Origin: Myxococcus stipitatus | Lineage (GTDB): Bacteria; Myxococcota; Myxococcia; Myxococcales; Myxococcaceae | Length of the DNA: 64,000 nt | Direction of reading: 5' to 3' | Assembly: GCF_037414475.1 (NCBI RefSeq) | Contig: NZ_CP147913.1 | Location: forward strand, 434,001 to 498,000 | Part shown: one piece after another, positions 16,645-25,226 of the stretch | How positions within the stretch are numbered: position 1 is the first letter of the stretch | How the letters are laid out: every line of letters begins with the position of its first letter | Program-made: the position numbers and the translations under genes | The notes under the pieces: generated by a model | The model's input: only the letters and a program-made list of their open reading frames with translations | What the model was told of the DNA's origin: nothing | The model's database searches: none

Positions 16645-19056
16645 ATGGACTCGCTTCGTCAGGACCTCCGCTACGCGCTGCGCACACTGAAACACACGCC
16701 GGGCTTCACGATTGCCGCCGTGGTGACGCTGGCGTTGGCCATTGGCGCGAACACCGTCCTCTTCAGCGCCATCCACGCCATGCTGCTCAAGCCCCTGCCC
16801 TTCCGGAGTCCGGCGGAGCTGGTGCGCATCTGGTGTGAGCAGGAAGGCATCGAGTTCGCCTCCGTGACACCCACGGAGCTGCTCGGGTGGCGCGAGCACT
16901 CCAAGGGCTTCAGCGAGCTGGCCGGCTTCTCGCGGCGGGACCTGAGCCTCACGGGCGGAGACACCCCCGAGCGGGTCCGCGCGGCACGGGTCACCACCAA
17001 CTTCTTCAAGCTGCTGGGCGCATCCCCTGCTCAGGGGCGCGACTTCGCGGAGGACGACGCGCAGCCGCGCAATGCCTCCCGCACGGTGGTGGTGAGCCAC
17101 GCCTTCTGGCGCAGGTCGATGGCCGGCGCCGCGGATGCGGTGGGACGGGACATCCTCTTGGATGGCCACTCGCACACCGTGGTGGGGGTGCTTCCCGAGG
17201 GCTTCACCTTCCCCGACTTCGGAGACGACGTCGAGGTGTGGATGCCCGACTGGATGGACCCGGAGGCGCACGGCAATCACTACATGCGCGTGCTCGGGCG
17301 GCTGGCCCCCGGCATCTCGATGGAGGCGGCGACGTCCGACCTGCTGCGGGCGGCGAGGACGGTCCATGAGGTTCGCGTGGGCGACAAGCCCGACAAGGCC
17401 CACAAGGTCACCACGCTGCTGTGGCAGGAGCACCTCACCTCCAGCAGCCGGCCGGTGTTGTGGGCGCTCTGGGGCGCGGTGGGCTTCGTGCTGCTCATCG
17501 CCTGCGCCAACGTGGCCAACCTCCTCCTGGTGCGTGCCCTGGCGCGGCAGCGGGACGGGGCCATCCGCGCGGCGCTCGGCGCGAGCCGCCGGCGTCGGGT
17601 GCAGCAGGCGCTGGCGGAGAGCGTGCTCCTGGGGCTGTTCGGCGGTGTCGTCGGACTGCTGCTCGTGATGTGGGGCATGGAGCTGGTGCGCACGCTGCTT
17701 CCGGAGTCGATGCTGCGCATGACGCCCGTGGAGCTGAGCATTCCGGCGCTCCTGTTCAGCCTCGTCCTCTCCATCGGAGCGGGCCTGCTCTTCGGGCTCG
17801 CGCCCGCGCTGCACACCACCGGCATGGACGTGCTGCCCCTGCTCAAGCAGTCCAGCGCCGCGGTGGGCGCTCGAGCCAATCATCCCCTGCGCAACATGCT
17901 GGTGGCGGTGCAGCTCGCCCTGGCCCTGGTGCTCCTCGTGGGCACGGTGCTGATGGTGCAGACGCTGCGCAACATGCAGGGCGTGGCCCCCGGGTTCGAC
18001 GCGGACGGCGTGCTCACCGGGCGTCTGTCATTGCCCGACGTCAGGTATCCCAAGCAGGAGAACCTGCGCGCCTTCTACACCGAGCTGCTCGGGCGACTGC
18101 GCGCGCTGCCGGACGTGGAGGCGGTGGGCGTGGTCAACGACGCACCCTTGGGCGGCTCCAACACCAACGGTGACTTCATGCTGGAGGGGGGCCCCGTGAA
18201 CCCGACCGCGCGCCACGTCACCGAGTTCCGCGTGGCCTCCGAGGGCTACTTCCGCGCCCTGCGCATCGCCGTGAAACAGGGCCGGGACTTCGGGCCCCAG
18301 GACTCCGCGGCGGGCGCGCCGAGCGTCATCGTCAACGAGACCTTCGTGCGCATCTTCCTGGGAGGACATGAGCCCTTGGGCAAGCGGATGCGGCTGGACT
18401 GGAGTGACAACGAGCCCTTCCGGGAGATCGTGGGCGTGGTGGCGGACGTGCGCCACTCGCGGCTGACGGAGCCCGCGACGCCCGAGGCGTATGTGCCCTT
18501 CGAGCAGTACCCGCTGCGAATCATGTCCGTGGTGCTGCGGACCCGGCGCGAGCCTTCTGTCCTCGCGGGCTCGGTGCGCCAGGAGCTCAAGGCCATGGAC
18601 GCGGACCAGCCCATCTTCGACCTCCTGCCGTTCGACAGCCGGATGGAGCGCCAGCTGTCGCGTCCCCTGGCGACCACTCGGCTGTTGGCCGCCTTCGCGC
18701 TGCTCGCGGTGGTGCTGGCCGGCGTGGGTGTCTATGGCGTCATGGCCTACTCGGTGGGTCAACGCACGCGGGAGCTGGGCATCCGCCTGGCGCTTGGCGC
18801 CCATCCCCGGCAGGTGTTGGGTCTGGTGATGCGGCAGGGACTGCGGCTCACGGTGATGGGCGTGGGACTGGGTCTGCTCACCGCGTTTGGCTGCATGCGT
18901 CTGTTGGCCTCGCTGCTGTACGGCGTGAATGCGAACGAGCCCACCGTCTTCGTGGGTGTCGCCGCCGTGCTCGCCAGTGTGTCCATCTTGGCCACGTGGG
19001 TCCCCGCGCTGCGTGCCAGCCGCGTGTCTCCGTCCGTCTCACTGCGCGCCGAATAG
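16645..19056 (+). CDS. MacB/FtsX-type ABC transporter permease (ADOP family)
   Basis: 803 residues from ATG 16645, giving the typical ADOP start MDSLRQDLRYALRTL; upstream in-frame ATGs at 16567 and 16621 look spurious. The first membrane helix is at about 22-42, then a periplasmic MacB core. A first FtsX block has three helices (about 270-420), a second MacB core follows, and the last 130 residues form the second FtsX block (YGVMAYSVGQRTRELGIRLA). Such fused double permeases are usually single genes that work with a MacB-like ATPase in efflux or lipoprotein handling. No ATPase gene is adjacent here. Confidence 0.88.
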   Translation: MDSLRQDLRYALRTLKHTPGFTIAAVVTLALAIGANTVLFSAIHAMLLKPLPFRSPAELVRIWCEQEGIEFASVTPTELLGWREHSKGFSELAGFSRRDLSLTGGDTPERVRAARVTTNFFKLLGASPAQGRDFAEDDAQPRNASRTVVVSHAFWRRSMAGAADAVGRDILLDGHSHTVVGVLPEGFTFPDFGDDVEVWMPDWMDPEAHGNHYMRVLGRLAPGISMEAATSDLLRAARTVHEVRVGDKPDKAHKVTTLLWQEHLTSSSRPVLWALWGAVGFVLLIACANVANLLLVRALARQRDGAIRAALGASRRRRVQQALAESVLLGLFGGVVGLLLVMWGMELVRTLLPESMLRMTPVELSIPALLFSLVLSIGAGLLFGLAPALHTTGMDVLPLLKQSSAAVGARANHPLRNMLVAVQLALALVLLVGTVLMVQTLRNMQGVAPGFDADGVLTGRLSLPDVRYPKQENLRAFYTELLGRLRALPDVEAVGVVNDAPLGGSNTNGDFMLEGGPVNPTARHVTEFRVASEGYFRALRIAVKQGRDFGPQDSAAGAPSVIVNETFVRIFLGGHEPLGKRMRLDWSDNEPFREIVGVVADVRHSRLTEPATPEAYVPFEQYPLRIMSVVLRTRREPSVLAGSVRQELKAMDADQPIFDLLPFDSRMERQLSRPLATTRLLAAFALLAVVLAGVGVYGVMAYSVGQRTRELGIRLALGAHPRQVLGLVMRQGLRLTVMGVGLGLLTAFGCMRLLASLLYGVNANEPTVFVGVAAVLASVSILATWVPALRASRVSPSVSLRAE

Positions 19057-19224
19057 CACCGGCGCTCTGCGCGCCGAAAAGCCCCTGGGGTTGTTCGCAC
19101 CGCCCCAGGCATGCGCATGGGGTGACTTCGCCCCATCCCCTCCTCGCGAGACAATGGCGAACCAGCGGACGTCCCGCACGGTTGGCCCTTTGACGCTTGG
19201 CGAGGGAAGGGTTTAAGAGTCCGC
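19057..19224 (+). promoter_or_regulatory. Intergenic region upstream of the acyl-modification cluster
   Basis: 168 bp between the permease and the first gene of the 19.2-26.2 kb cluster. A short hairpin (CGGCGC, 5-nt loop, GCGCCG; 19060-19076) directly follows the permease stop, and a second ATGGGG...CCCCAT inverted repeat lies at about 19118-19136. Any promoter for the cluster should lie in the remaining 90 bp; no hexamer pair was convincing. Confidence 0.35.
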
Positions 19225-20088
19225 ATGCACTTCGACTGGAGCTTTCTGGTTCGCCTCAGCGTGCTGGTGTTGCCCGCCATGTTGCTGATGGCCTTGCATG
19301 GCACGGCCGCACACGCCGCGGCGCCAGGGAGTGGTGCGCCGCTGGAGAGACTGTCGAGCCGCCGCATCTTCTTCGGGCACCAGTCCGTGGGCGGCAACCT
19401 GCTGGACGGAGTGCAGCGGCTTCCCGCATCGTCCCAGGCGCCCCGCGTCGTCGAGGTGAAGAGCCCGACGGAGGCGGTGGCACCGGGGACGCTGGCGCAC
19501 GCGATGGTGGGCCAGAACGAGAAGCCCGAGTCGAAGATCGCCGACTTCGAGCGGATGATGGACGCGGGGCTGGCGAAGTCGACGGACGTGGCGTTCTTCA
19601 AGTTCTGCTACATCGACTTCAACGGCGCCACGGACAGCCGCGCGCTCTTCGAGAAGTATCGCGCGTCGATGGAGGGCCTGAAGGCGCGCCACCCCGGCAC
19701 CACCTTCGTGCACGTCACCGCGCCGCTCACCACGGTGCAGCGCGGCGCCAAGGCGTGGCTGAAGGAGCTGCTGGGCCGGCCCGTGTGGGGCATCGCGGAG
19801 AACGTTCAGCGGGAGACGTTCAACGAGCTGATGCGCCAGGCGTACGGCGGCAAGGAGCCCCTGTTCGACCTGGCCCGGCTGGAGTCCACCGCGCCCGATG
19901 GCAAGCGGGAGACGTACGAGCTGAACGGGCAGACGTGGCCGGCGATGGTGCCGGGATACTCGGATGACGGCGGCCACCTCAACGCGACGGGCCAGGAGCG
20001 ACTGGCCAAGGAGCTCATGAACTTCCTGGCGAACCTCCCCGCCCCCGCGGTGCAGCCTCCCATTCCCGCTGTCCAGGCCACGCCGTGA
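19225..20088 (+). CDS. Exported SGNH-like hydrolase
   Basis: 287 residues with an N-terminal signal peptide (hydrophobic 9-25, cleavage near AAHA-A at about 32). FFGHQSVGGNLLDG (49-62) is an SGNH-like block with the candidate nucleophile Ser54, and DDGGHLNATG has Asp248 and His251 in the D-x-x-H arrangement of SGNH/GDSL esterases. These enzymes remove or transfer acyl groups on polysaccharides and lipids, so this product would act in the periplasm or outside. It ends 1 bp before the first of two acyltransferase genes, which suggests one operon devoted to acyl decoration. The exact family is uncertain because the SGNH blocks are divergent. Confidence 0.72.
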   Translation: MHFDWSFLVRLSVLVLPAMLLMALHGTAAHAAAPGSGAPLERLSSRRIFFGHQSVGGNLLDGVQRLPASSQAPRVVEVKSPTEAVAPGTLAHAMVGQNEKPESKIADFERMMDAGLAKSTDVAFFKFCYIDFNGATDSRALFEKYRASMEGLKARHPGTTFVHVTAPLTTVQRGAKAWLKELLGRPVWGIAENVQRETFNELMRQAYGGKEPLFDLARLESTAPDGKRETYELNGQTWPAMVPGYSDDGGHLNATGQERLAKELMNFLANLPAPAVQPPIPAVQATP

Positions 20089-20089
20089 C

Positions 20090-20638
20090 ATGACGCCGTT
20101 CCATCAATCCCTGTCGCGTGAGCTGAAGACGCTCCTGTCCCGCCTGAAACTCAGGCGCTGCCAGGAGGTGGGGGACTCGCCCACGGTGCTGGGCCGTGTG
20201 TGGATTCACGGCGCGGGACGAGTCCAGGTGGGCCACCGCGTCATCCTGGACGGCCGGCTGGCACCCATCGAGCTGAACGTCATGGGGGCTGACAGCCTCA
20301 TCATCCTGGGTGATGACGTGGTCATCGAGGGTGGTGCGTCCCTGGAGGCGATGAGCTCCATCAGCGTGGGCGCGGGCTCCCGCCTGGGGGCCTACTGCAA
20401 GGTGATGGACAATCAGCACCATCCGCTCCGGGGAAACCGCCATGCGCGGCCCGCCTCGGTGCCGCTGGTCATCGAGGAGTCGGTGTCGGTGGGAAGCCGC
20501 GCCATCCTCTTGCCGGGAACCCACCTCTCCAAGGGCTGCACGGTGGCGCCCGGGACGGTGGTCTCCCGGAAGATTCCGGCAGGGGTCAGCGTGGGCGGGG
20601 TGCCCGCCCGTGTTCTGCGCAGGGAGGTGATGGGATGA
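20090..20638 (+). CDS. Left-handed beta-helix acyltransferase 1
   Basis: 182 residues. Hexapeptide repeats ([LIV]-G-x-x-x) run from about 38 to 170 (VWIHGAGRVQVGHRVIL, then IILGDDVVIEGGASL, then PGTVVSRKIPAGVSVGG). CKVMDNQHHPL supplies the His expected in LacA/WbbJ-like O-acetyltransferases, and the closing GGVPARVLRR is typical of the family. It probably transfers an acetyl or other acyl group to a sugar hydroxyl or amine in the cytosol. It overlaps the next acyltransferase by 4 bp (ATGA) and follows the SGNH-like hydrolase by 1 bp. Confidence 0.88.
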   Translation: MTPFHQSLSRELKTLLSRLKLRRCQEVGDSPTVLGRVWIHGAGRVQVGHRVILDGRLAPIELNVMGADSLIILGDDVVIEGGASLEAMSSISVGAGSRLGAYCKVMDNQHHPLRGNRHARPASVPLVIEESVSVGSRAILLPGTHLSKGCTVAPGTVVSRKIPAGVSVGGVPARVLRREVMG

Positions 20639-21225
20639 CGTCGCGTCTGCCATTTGTCCGGCTGCCCGCGGTGGCCGCCCAGCTCGAGGAGTTGCGCAAG
20701 TCCATGCAGCCCCGCGCCGAGCGCGCGGTGGCGATGGTGCGCGCGCGCTGGTATTTCCGCGCCGTCCAGTCCCTGGGCCGCAACGTGGCCGCCTATGGGC
20801 CGCTCTCCGTGCACAACGAGGGGGAGATGGTGCTGGGAGACCGGCTCACGTTCGTGGCCGGAATGATTCCCAGCTCGCTTTCGTGTCATGCGGGGGCGCA
20901 GCTCTTCATCGGTCCGGAGACCCAGTTCAACTACGGCGTCGCGCTGGAGGCGTGGCAGTCGGTGCGCGTGGGAGCCCGGTGCATGTTCGCCTCGTTCGTC
21001 CGGGTGGGGGACCGGGACGGACGTCACACCGCGCCCATCGTCATCGAGGACGACGTCTGGGTCGCGCACGGCGCCATCATCATGCCCGGGGTGCGCGTGG
21101 GCGCGCGCTCCGTGGTCGCCGCCGGCAGCATCGTCACCCAGGACGTGCCCCCCGACACCCTGGCCATGGGCAACCCCGCTCGCAACATGAGCCTGGAGCT
21201 GGTCGCCCGCGACACAGGCAGCTGA
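20635..21225 (+). CDS. Left-handed beta-helix acyltransferase 2
   Basis: 196 residues. An N-terminal helical segment (QLEELRKSMQPRAERAVAMV) precedes hexapeptide repeats from about 60 (YGPLSVHNEGEMVLGDRLTF, then IVIEDDVWVAHGAIIMPGVR, then VVAAGSIVTQDVPPDTLAMG), ending in the acetyltransferase signature GNPARNM. It lacks the NQHHP loop of its neighbour and instead shows FVRVGDRDGRH. The two transferases are diverged paralogues and probably act on different positions or substrates. Translation is likely coupled to the upstream gene (ATGA overlap). An ACP gene follows 92 bp downstream, so acyl-ACP is a plausible donor. Confidence 0.88.
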   Translation: MTSRLPFVRLPAVAAQLEELRKSMQPRAERAVAMVRARWYFRAVQSLGRNVAAYGPLSVHNEGEMVLGDRLTFVAGMIPSSLSCHAGAQLFIGPETQFNYGVALEAWQSVRVGARCMFASFVRVGDRDGRHTAPIVIEDDVWVAHGAIIMPGVRVGARSVVAAGSIVTQDVPPDTLAMGNPARNMSLELVARDTGS

Positions 21226-21317
21226 GCGCTTCCGGACGCCATCTCCCGGACGCGCCGAAGATTCCGAAGTCCGGGCCGTTTCCCGTTCATCCACCGCATT
21301 CCCAGACAGGACCTCCC

Positions 21318-21575
21318 GTGAGCATTCGTGACCGTATCCGTGGCTTCATCGTCGACACGTTCTTTGTGGACGACTTCGCCGACAACGACTCCTTCCTGCG
21401 CAAGGGGCTCATCGACTCCACGGGGATGATGGAGCTGGTGGCGTTCCTGGAGTCGGACTTCGGCATCAAGCTCGAGGACAAGGAGCTGGTGCCCGAGAAC
21501 CTGGACTCGCTGGCGCGCGTGGTGGCCTTCGTCGAGCGCAAGCAGCAACCGCAGCGTCTGCCGCAAGCAGGCTGA
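21318..21575 (+). CDS. Acyl carrier protein
   Basis: 85 residues from GTG 21318, preceded by CAGGACC. The phosphopantetheine attachment Ser is in LIDSTGMMELVAFLE (about Ser34), and the rest fits a four-helix acidic carrier protein (FGIKLEDKELVPENLDSLA). The DST variant of the usual DSL motif is common in stand-alone carrier proteins of biosynthetic clusters and unlike AcpP of fatty-acid synthesis. It sits between acyltransferases and an AsnB/AMP-ligase pair, so it is probably loaded by the ligase at 23626-25203. The C-terminal RKQQPQRLPQAG is a disordered tail. Confidence 0.88.
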   Translation: MSIRDRIRGFIVDTFFVDDFADNDSFLRKGLIDSTGMMELVAFLESDFGIKLEDKELVPENLDSLARVVAFVERKQQPQRLPQAG

Positions 21576-21584
21576 GAGCGCGCC

Positions 21585-23552
21585 ATGTGTGGCATCGCGG
21601 GTTTCACATATCCGGCGGGAGGGGCCGCGCGGTCCGAGCCCGCCGAGCGGCTTCGCCGGATGACGGCCAGCCTCCGTCACCGGGGCCCCGACGCGCAGCG
21701 GGCCCTGTTGTTGGACGGCGTGGCCCTGGGCCACACGCGTCTGTCCATCGTCGACCTCACGGGTGGGCATCAGCCCATGCGGGACGCGGCGACGGGACTC
21801 ACCATCGTCTTCAACGGTGAAATCTTCAACCACGTGGAGCTGCGCGAGCAGCTCTCCAGCCAGTACACGTTCCGCACGCGCTCGGACACGGAGGTCATCC
21901 TCGCGGCGTTCCTCGCGTGGGGCATCGACTGTGTGCGGCGGCTCGAGGGCCAGTGGGCCTTCGCGCTGTGGGACCCGCGGGACGCCACGCTGTGGTTGTC
22001 GAGAGACCGGGTGGGCATCTGCCCGCTGTTCTACGCGGAGCTGCCCGGTGGACAGCTCGCGTTCGGTTCGGAGGCCAAGGCGCTCTTCGCGAGCGGACTG
22101 GTGACACCCGCGCTGGATGCTCGGGGTCTGAAGCAGACCTTCCAGCTCTGGGCGCCCGTCGCACCGCGCACGTCCTTCGAGGGCGTCCGGTTGTTGCCTC
22201 CGGCGCACTCGGCGCGGTTTCGGGCGGGGAAGCTGGAGACGTTCCGGTACTGGGACCTGGACTTCGGCGTGGAGCCGAGCACGGCGAGCGACGCGCGAAT
22301 CCAGGAGGAGTTGGGCGAGACGCTGGAGCGGGCCGTGCGGCTGCGGCTGCGCGCCGACGTTCCCGTGGCGGCGTACCTGTCGGGAGGACTGGACTCCAGC
22401 CTGCTGTGCGCGCTGGCGCAGGAGCAGTTGGGCGGAACACTCCAGACATTCTCCGTGGGCTTCGCGCACGCGCGTTTCGACGAGCGCGAGCACCAGGCCA
22501 CGGTGGCGAGGGAGCTGCGGACGAATCACCGCGTGGTGGAGATGAAGGACGGGGACATCGGCGCGCTGGTGCCCGGCGTCATCTTCCACGCGGAGCAGGC
22601 GATGATGCGCTCGGCGCCCGCGCCGTTCCTGCGGTTGAGCGAGTGGGTGCGGGACAATCGCATCCGGGTGGTGCTCACGGGAGAGGGCTCGGACGAGATG
22701 TTCCTGGGCTACGACCTCTTCAAGGAGACGAAGGTCCGCCAGTTCTGGGCGAGGCAGCCCGCGTCGAAGTGGCGGCCCCTGCTCTTGCGGCGGCTCTACC
22801 CCACCCTTTCGGTGAGCCAGCAGAACGTGGAGCTCTTGCGGGAGTTCTTCGGCATGGGGCTCGACGACGCGGGGAGCCTGGGTTTCTCGCATCTGGTGCG
22901 CTGGTCGAACAGTGGCCGCATCCTGCGCTTCCTCGCGCCCGACTTCGCGGCGAGCGTGGCGGATGAAGACCCGGTGGGCTCGGTGCTGGCGACGGTGCCC
23001 GCCTCCGTGGCCTCGTGGCGTCCGTTGGCGCGTGCGCAGTACCTGGAGGCGAAGACGCTGCTGTCCGGGTACCTGCTGTCCGCGCAAGGGGACCGCATGC
23101 TCCTGGGCAACTCGGTGGAGGGGCGGTTCCCCTTCCTGGACACGTCGGTGATGGAGCTGGCGGCTCGCATTCCCGAGCGTGTGCGGCTCAAGGGGCTAGA
23201 CGAGAAGAACGTGCTCAAGCGCTTCGCGCGAGGCCGTGTCCCCGCGTCGATTCTCGAGCGGAGCAAGTTCCCCTACCGCGCGCCCATCGCGGGAGCGTTG
23301 GTGGGACCGGATGCGCCCGCATGGGCTCGGGACCTGCTCGCGCCCGAGGCCGTGGCGAAGGTGGGGGTCTTCGATGCGCGCAAGGCGGAGCGACTGGTCG
23401 CCAAGCTGCGTGCGCCCAACTCCGCGGAGAGCGAGGCCGACACCATGGCCTTGTTCGCCATCGCGTCCACGCAGTTGCTGGCACATCACTTCCTGACGCC
23501 GCGCCCGCTGCCTCAAGCGGACATCGATGCCGTGGAGCTGGAGGCGGCATGA
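21585..23552 (+). CDS. AsnB-like glutamine-dependent amidotransferase
   Basis: 655 residues. Cys2 of MCGIAGF is the class II glutaminase nucleophile, with RHRGPDAQ and FNGEIFNH completing the glutaminase site. The synthetase PP-loop is SGGLDSS (266-272), followed by GEGSDEMFLGY, a block typical of asparagine synthases. It hydrolyses glutamine to ammonia and amidates an AMP-activated carboxylate. Location in an ACP/ligase cluster suggests a dedicated metabolite or sugar-acid amidotransferase rather than housekeeping asparagine synthesis. Start ATG 21585 is 9 bp after the ACP stop. Its stop overlaps the first copy of a 21-bp repeat that carries a start codon (ATGA). Confidence 0.9.
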   Translation: MCGIAGFTYPAGGAARSEPAERLRRMTASLRHRGPDAQRALLLDGVALGHTRLSIVDLTGGHQPMRDAATGLTIVFNGEIFNHVELREQLSSQYTFRTRSDTEVILAAFLAWGIDCVRRLEGQWAFALWDPRDATLWLSRDRVGICPLFYAELPGGQLAFGSEAKALFASGLVTPALDARGLKQTFQLWAPVAPRTSFEGVRLLPPAHSARFRAGKLETFRYWDLDFGVEPSTASDARIQEELGETLERAVRLRLRADVPVAAYLSGGLDSSLLCALAQEQLGGTLQTFSVGFAHARFDEREHQATVARELRTNHRVVEMKDGDIGALVPGVIFHAEQAMMRSAPAPFLRLSEWVRDNRIRVVLTGEGSDEMFLGYDLFKETKVRQFWARQPASKWRPLLLRRLYPTLSVSQQNVELLREFFGMGLDDAGSLGFSHLVRWSNSGRILRFLAPDFAASVADEDPVGSVLATVPASVASWRPLARAQYLEAKTLLSGYLLSAQGDRMLLGNSVEGRFPFLDTSVMELAARIPERVRLKGLDEKNVLKRFARGRVPASILERSKFPYRAPIAGALVGPDAPAWARDLLAPEAVAKVGVFDARKAERLVAKLRAPNSAESEADTMALFAIASTQLLAHHFLTPRPLPQADIDAVELEAA

Positions 23553-23568
23553 GCGCGACGGACTCATC
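23548..23568 (+). repeat. 21-bp direct repeat, copy 1
   Basis: The sequence starting CATGAGCGCGACGG and ending ACTCATC is identical to copy 2 at 23625-23645; the offset is 77 bp. It includes a start codon and codes for MSATDSS in both copies. This copy overlaps the asnB stop. Confidence 0.9.
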
Positions 23569-23629
23569 GCGGTTGCGGGTTCAGCACGCCCTCTCGCCAG
23601 GCCTGTGGCTGAAGCAGGAGGCAACATGA
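23549..23629 (+). pseudogene. 26-codon ORF, probable remnant of a duplicated ligase start
   Basis: It begins at ATG 23549 (overlapping the AsnB-like stop as ATGA), reads MSATDSSRLRVQHALSPG and ends at TGA 23627-23629, which overlaps the ATG of the AMP ligase (ATGA). Its first seven residues equal those of the ligase (MSATDSS) and VQHA resembles VLAHA of the ligase. It is either a decayed 77-bp tandem duplication or a short leader peptide keeping translation coupled from asnB to the ligase. No independent function is claimed. Confidence 0.5.
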
Positions 23630-23645
23630 GCGCGACGGACTCATC
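23625..23645 (+). repeat. 21-bp direct repeat, copy 2
   Basis: Identical to 23548-23568. This copy contains the start codon used for the AMP-forming ligase and is preceded by the stronger ribosome site GCAGGAGG. Confidence 0.9.
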
Positions 23646-25203
23646 TCCGGCCTGGGTCCTGGCCCATGCGGAGCGCACACCGGATGCGCCCGCCGTGGAT
23701 TCCCCATGGACGAGGCTCAGCTATCGGCGGCTCGCCGATGCCCTGCGCGTGCTGGCGGGACACCTGCGCGCATCGGGCGTCGCGCCAGGCGACAAGGTGC
23801 TCATCGCCCTGCCCCTGGGTTCGGCGGGAGCAGTGGCGGGGCTCGCGGTGCAGGCCCTGGGCGCGTGCGCGGTGGAGTTGGACCGGGAGACCGGGGCGAG
23901 CTCCGTGGATGCCATCCTCGCGCAGACACAGGCCCGGCATGCCTTCATCTTCGGGCAGGACGCTCGCAAGTGGGCGGGCAAGCCAGGCCTGGGCCATCTG
24001 TATGTGATTCATTCCACCCGTCCCCCGGAGCGCATGCTGCAAGCGCTGTCACCCGCGTCCTGCACGTGGGTGCAGGAGGATGGTGCCCTGGACCCGGACG
24101 CGCCGGTGACGCCGCTCGGAGCGCTCCCGGAGACGCGGCCCGACGCCCCCGCGTCCATCGTCTACACCTCCGGCAGTACGGGCACGCCTCGAGGTGTCAT
24201 CCAGACCTTCGGCAACATCGCGGCGAACACACGCTCCATCGTGGAGTATCTGGGCCTGTCGTCGCGCGACCGCGCGCACCTGGTCCTCCCGCTGCACTAC
24301 TGCTACGGGAAGAGTGTCCTGCAGACGCACCTGCTCGTGGGCGGCTCCGTGTTCCTGGATCCGCGCTTCATGTATCCGCAGGTCGTGCTGGAAGCGATGG
24401 CGGAGGAGCGCAGCACGGGCTTCGCGGGTGTGCCGCTGACCTTCGAGTTGCTGAAGCGCCAGGCGGGAGCGGAAGCGCTGTCGAAGCTGCGTCTGCGCTA
24501 CGCCACCCAGGCCGGCGGCGGCATGTCGCCCGACACGATTCAGTGGACGCGAGAGGCGCTCTACCCCGCCGAGCTGTACGTCATGTACGGACAGACCGAG
24601 GCCACGGCGCGGCTGAGCTACCTGCCACCGACAAGGGCCGAGGAGAAGGCGGGCTCCATCGGCGTGGCGATTCCCGGCGTGGAGCTGCGCGTGGTGGGCG
24701 ACGACGGCGCCCAGCTCCCCACGGGCGAGACGGGAAACCTGGTGGCGAGGGGCGCCAACGTGACGCCCGGCTATCTGGGAGCGCCCGAGGAGACGGCGAC
24801 CATCCTCCGCAACGGCTGGCTGTGGACAGGAGACCTGGCCTGGCGCGACGCGGATGGCTTCTTCTTCCTGGTGGGACGCGCCAAGGAGATCCTCAAGGTG
24901 GGGGGCCACCGCGTGAGTCCGGCGGAGCTGGAGCATCAGCTCGCTCGGCACGCGGCGGTGCGCGAGGTGGCGGTGGTGGGTGTCCCGGACGCGCTCGGCG
25001 GCGAGGCGGCCTGCGCGGTGGTGGTGCTTCAGGAGGGGGCCGAGGTGAAGGAGGACGAGCTGCGGCGCTTCTGCAGGGAAGCCCTGCCGGCACACAAGGT
25101 CCCCAAGCATGTGGTGTTCACGGATGCATTGCCTCGCGGGCCCAGTGGGAAGGTGCTCAAGGCGGAGCTGCGCACCCGGTATTCGTCGGTCGGTTCTTCG
25201 TGA
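23626..25203 (+). CDS. AMP-forming acyl/aminoacyl ligase
   Basis: 525 residues from ATG 23626 with GCAGGAGG upstream. The phosphate loop YTSGSTGTPRGV (180-191), YGQTEATARLSY, TGDLAWRD and the C-terminal GPSGKVLK lysine motif identify the ANL superfamily. It activates a carboxylate as acyl-AMP and passes it to a thiol, here probably the ACP encoded at 21318. Absence of a carrier domain in the protein fits a stand-alone ligase. The real substrate cannot be read from the sequence. Its start region is duplicated 77 bp upstream. The next gene begins 23 bp downstream. Confidence 0.88.
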   Translation: MSATDSSPAWVLAHAERTPDAPAVDSPWTRLSYRRLADALRVLAGHLRASGVAPGDKVLIALPLGSAGAVAGLAVQALGACAVELDRETGASSVDAILAQTQARHAFIFGQDARKWAGKPGLGHLYVIHSTRPPERMLQALSPASCTWVQEDGALDPDAPVTPLGALPETRPDAPASIVYTSGSTGTPRGVIQTFGNIAANTRSIVEYLGLSSRDRAHLVLPLHYCYGKSVLQTHLLVGGSVFLDPRFMYPQVVLEAMAEERSTGFAGVPLTFELLKRQAGAEALSKLRLRYATQAGGGMSPDTIQWTREALYPAELYVMYGQTEATARLSYLPPTRAEEKAGSIGVAIPGVELRVVGDDGAQLPTGETGNLVARGANVTPGYLGAPEETATILRNGWLWTGDLAWRDADGFFFLVGRAKEILKVGGHRVSPAELEHQLARHAAVREVAVVGVPDALGGEAACAVVVLQEGAEVKEDELRRFCREALPAHKVPKHVVFTDALPRGPSGKVLKAELRTRYSSVGSS

Positions 25204-25226
25204 AGGGTTTCAGAGGGGTCCACACA

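Noticed and set aside
21585..23552. Housekeeping asparagine synthetase
   Set aside because: It sits between an ACP and an AMP ligase in a tight cluster, so a dedicated amidotransferase is more likely; housekeeping function cannot be fully excluded without the rest of the genome.
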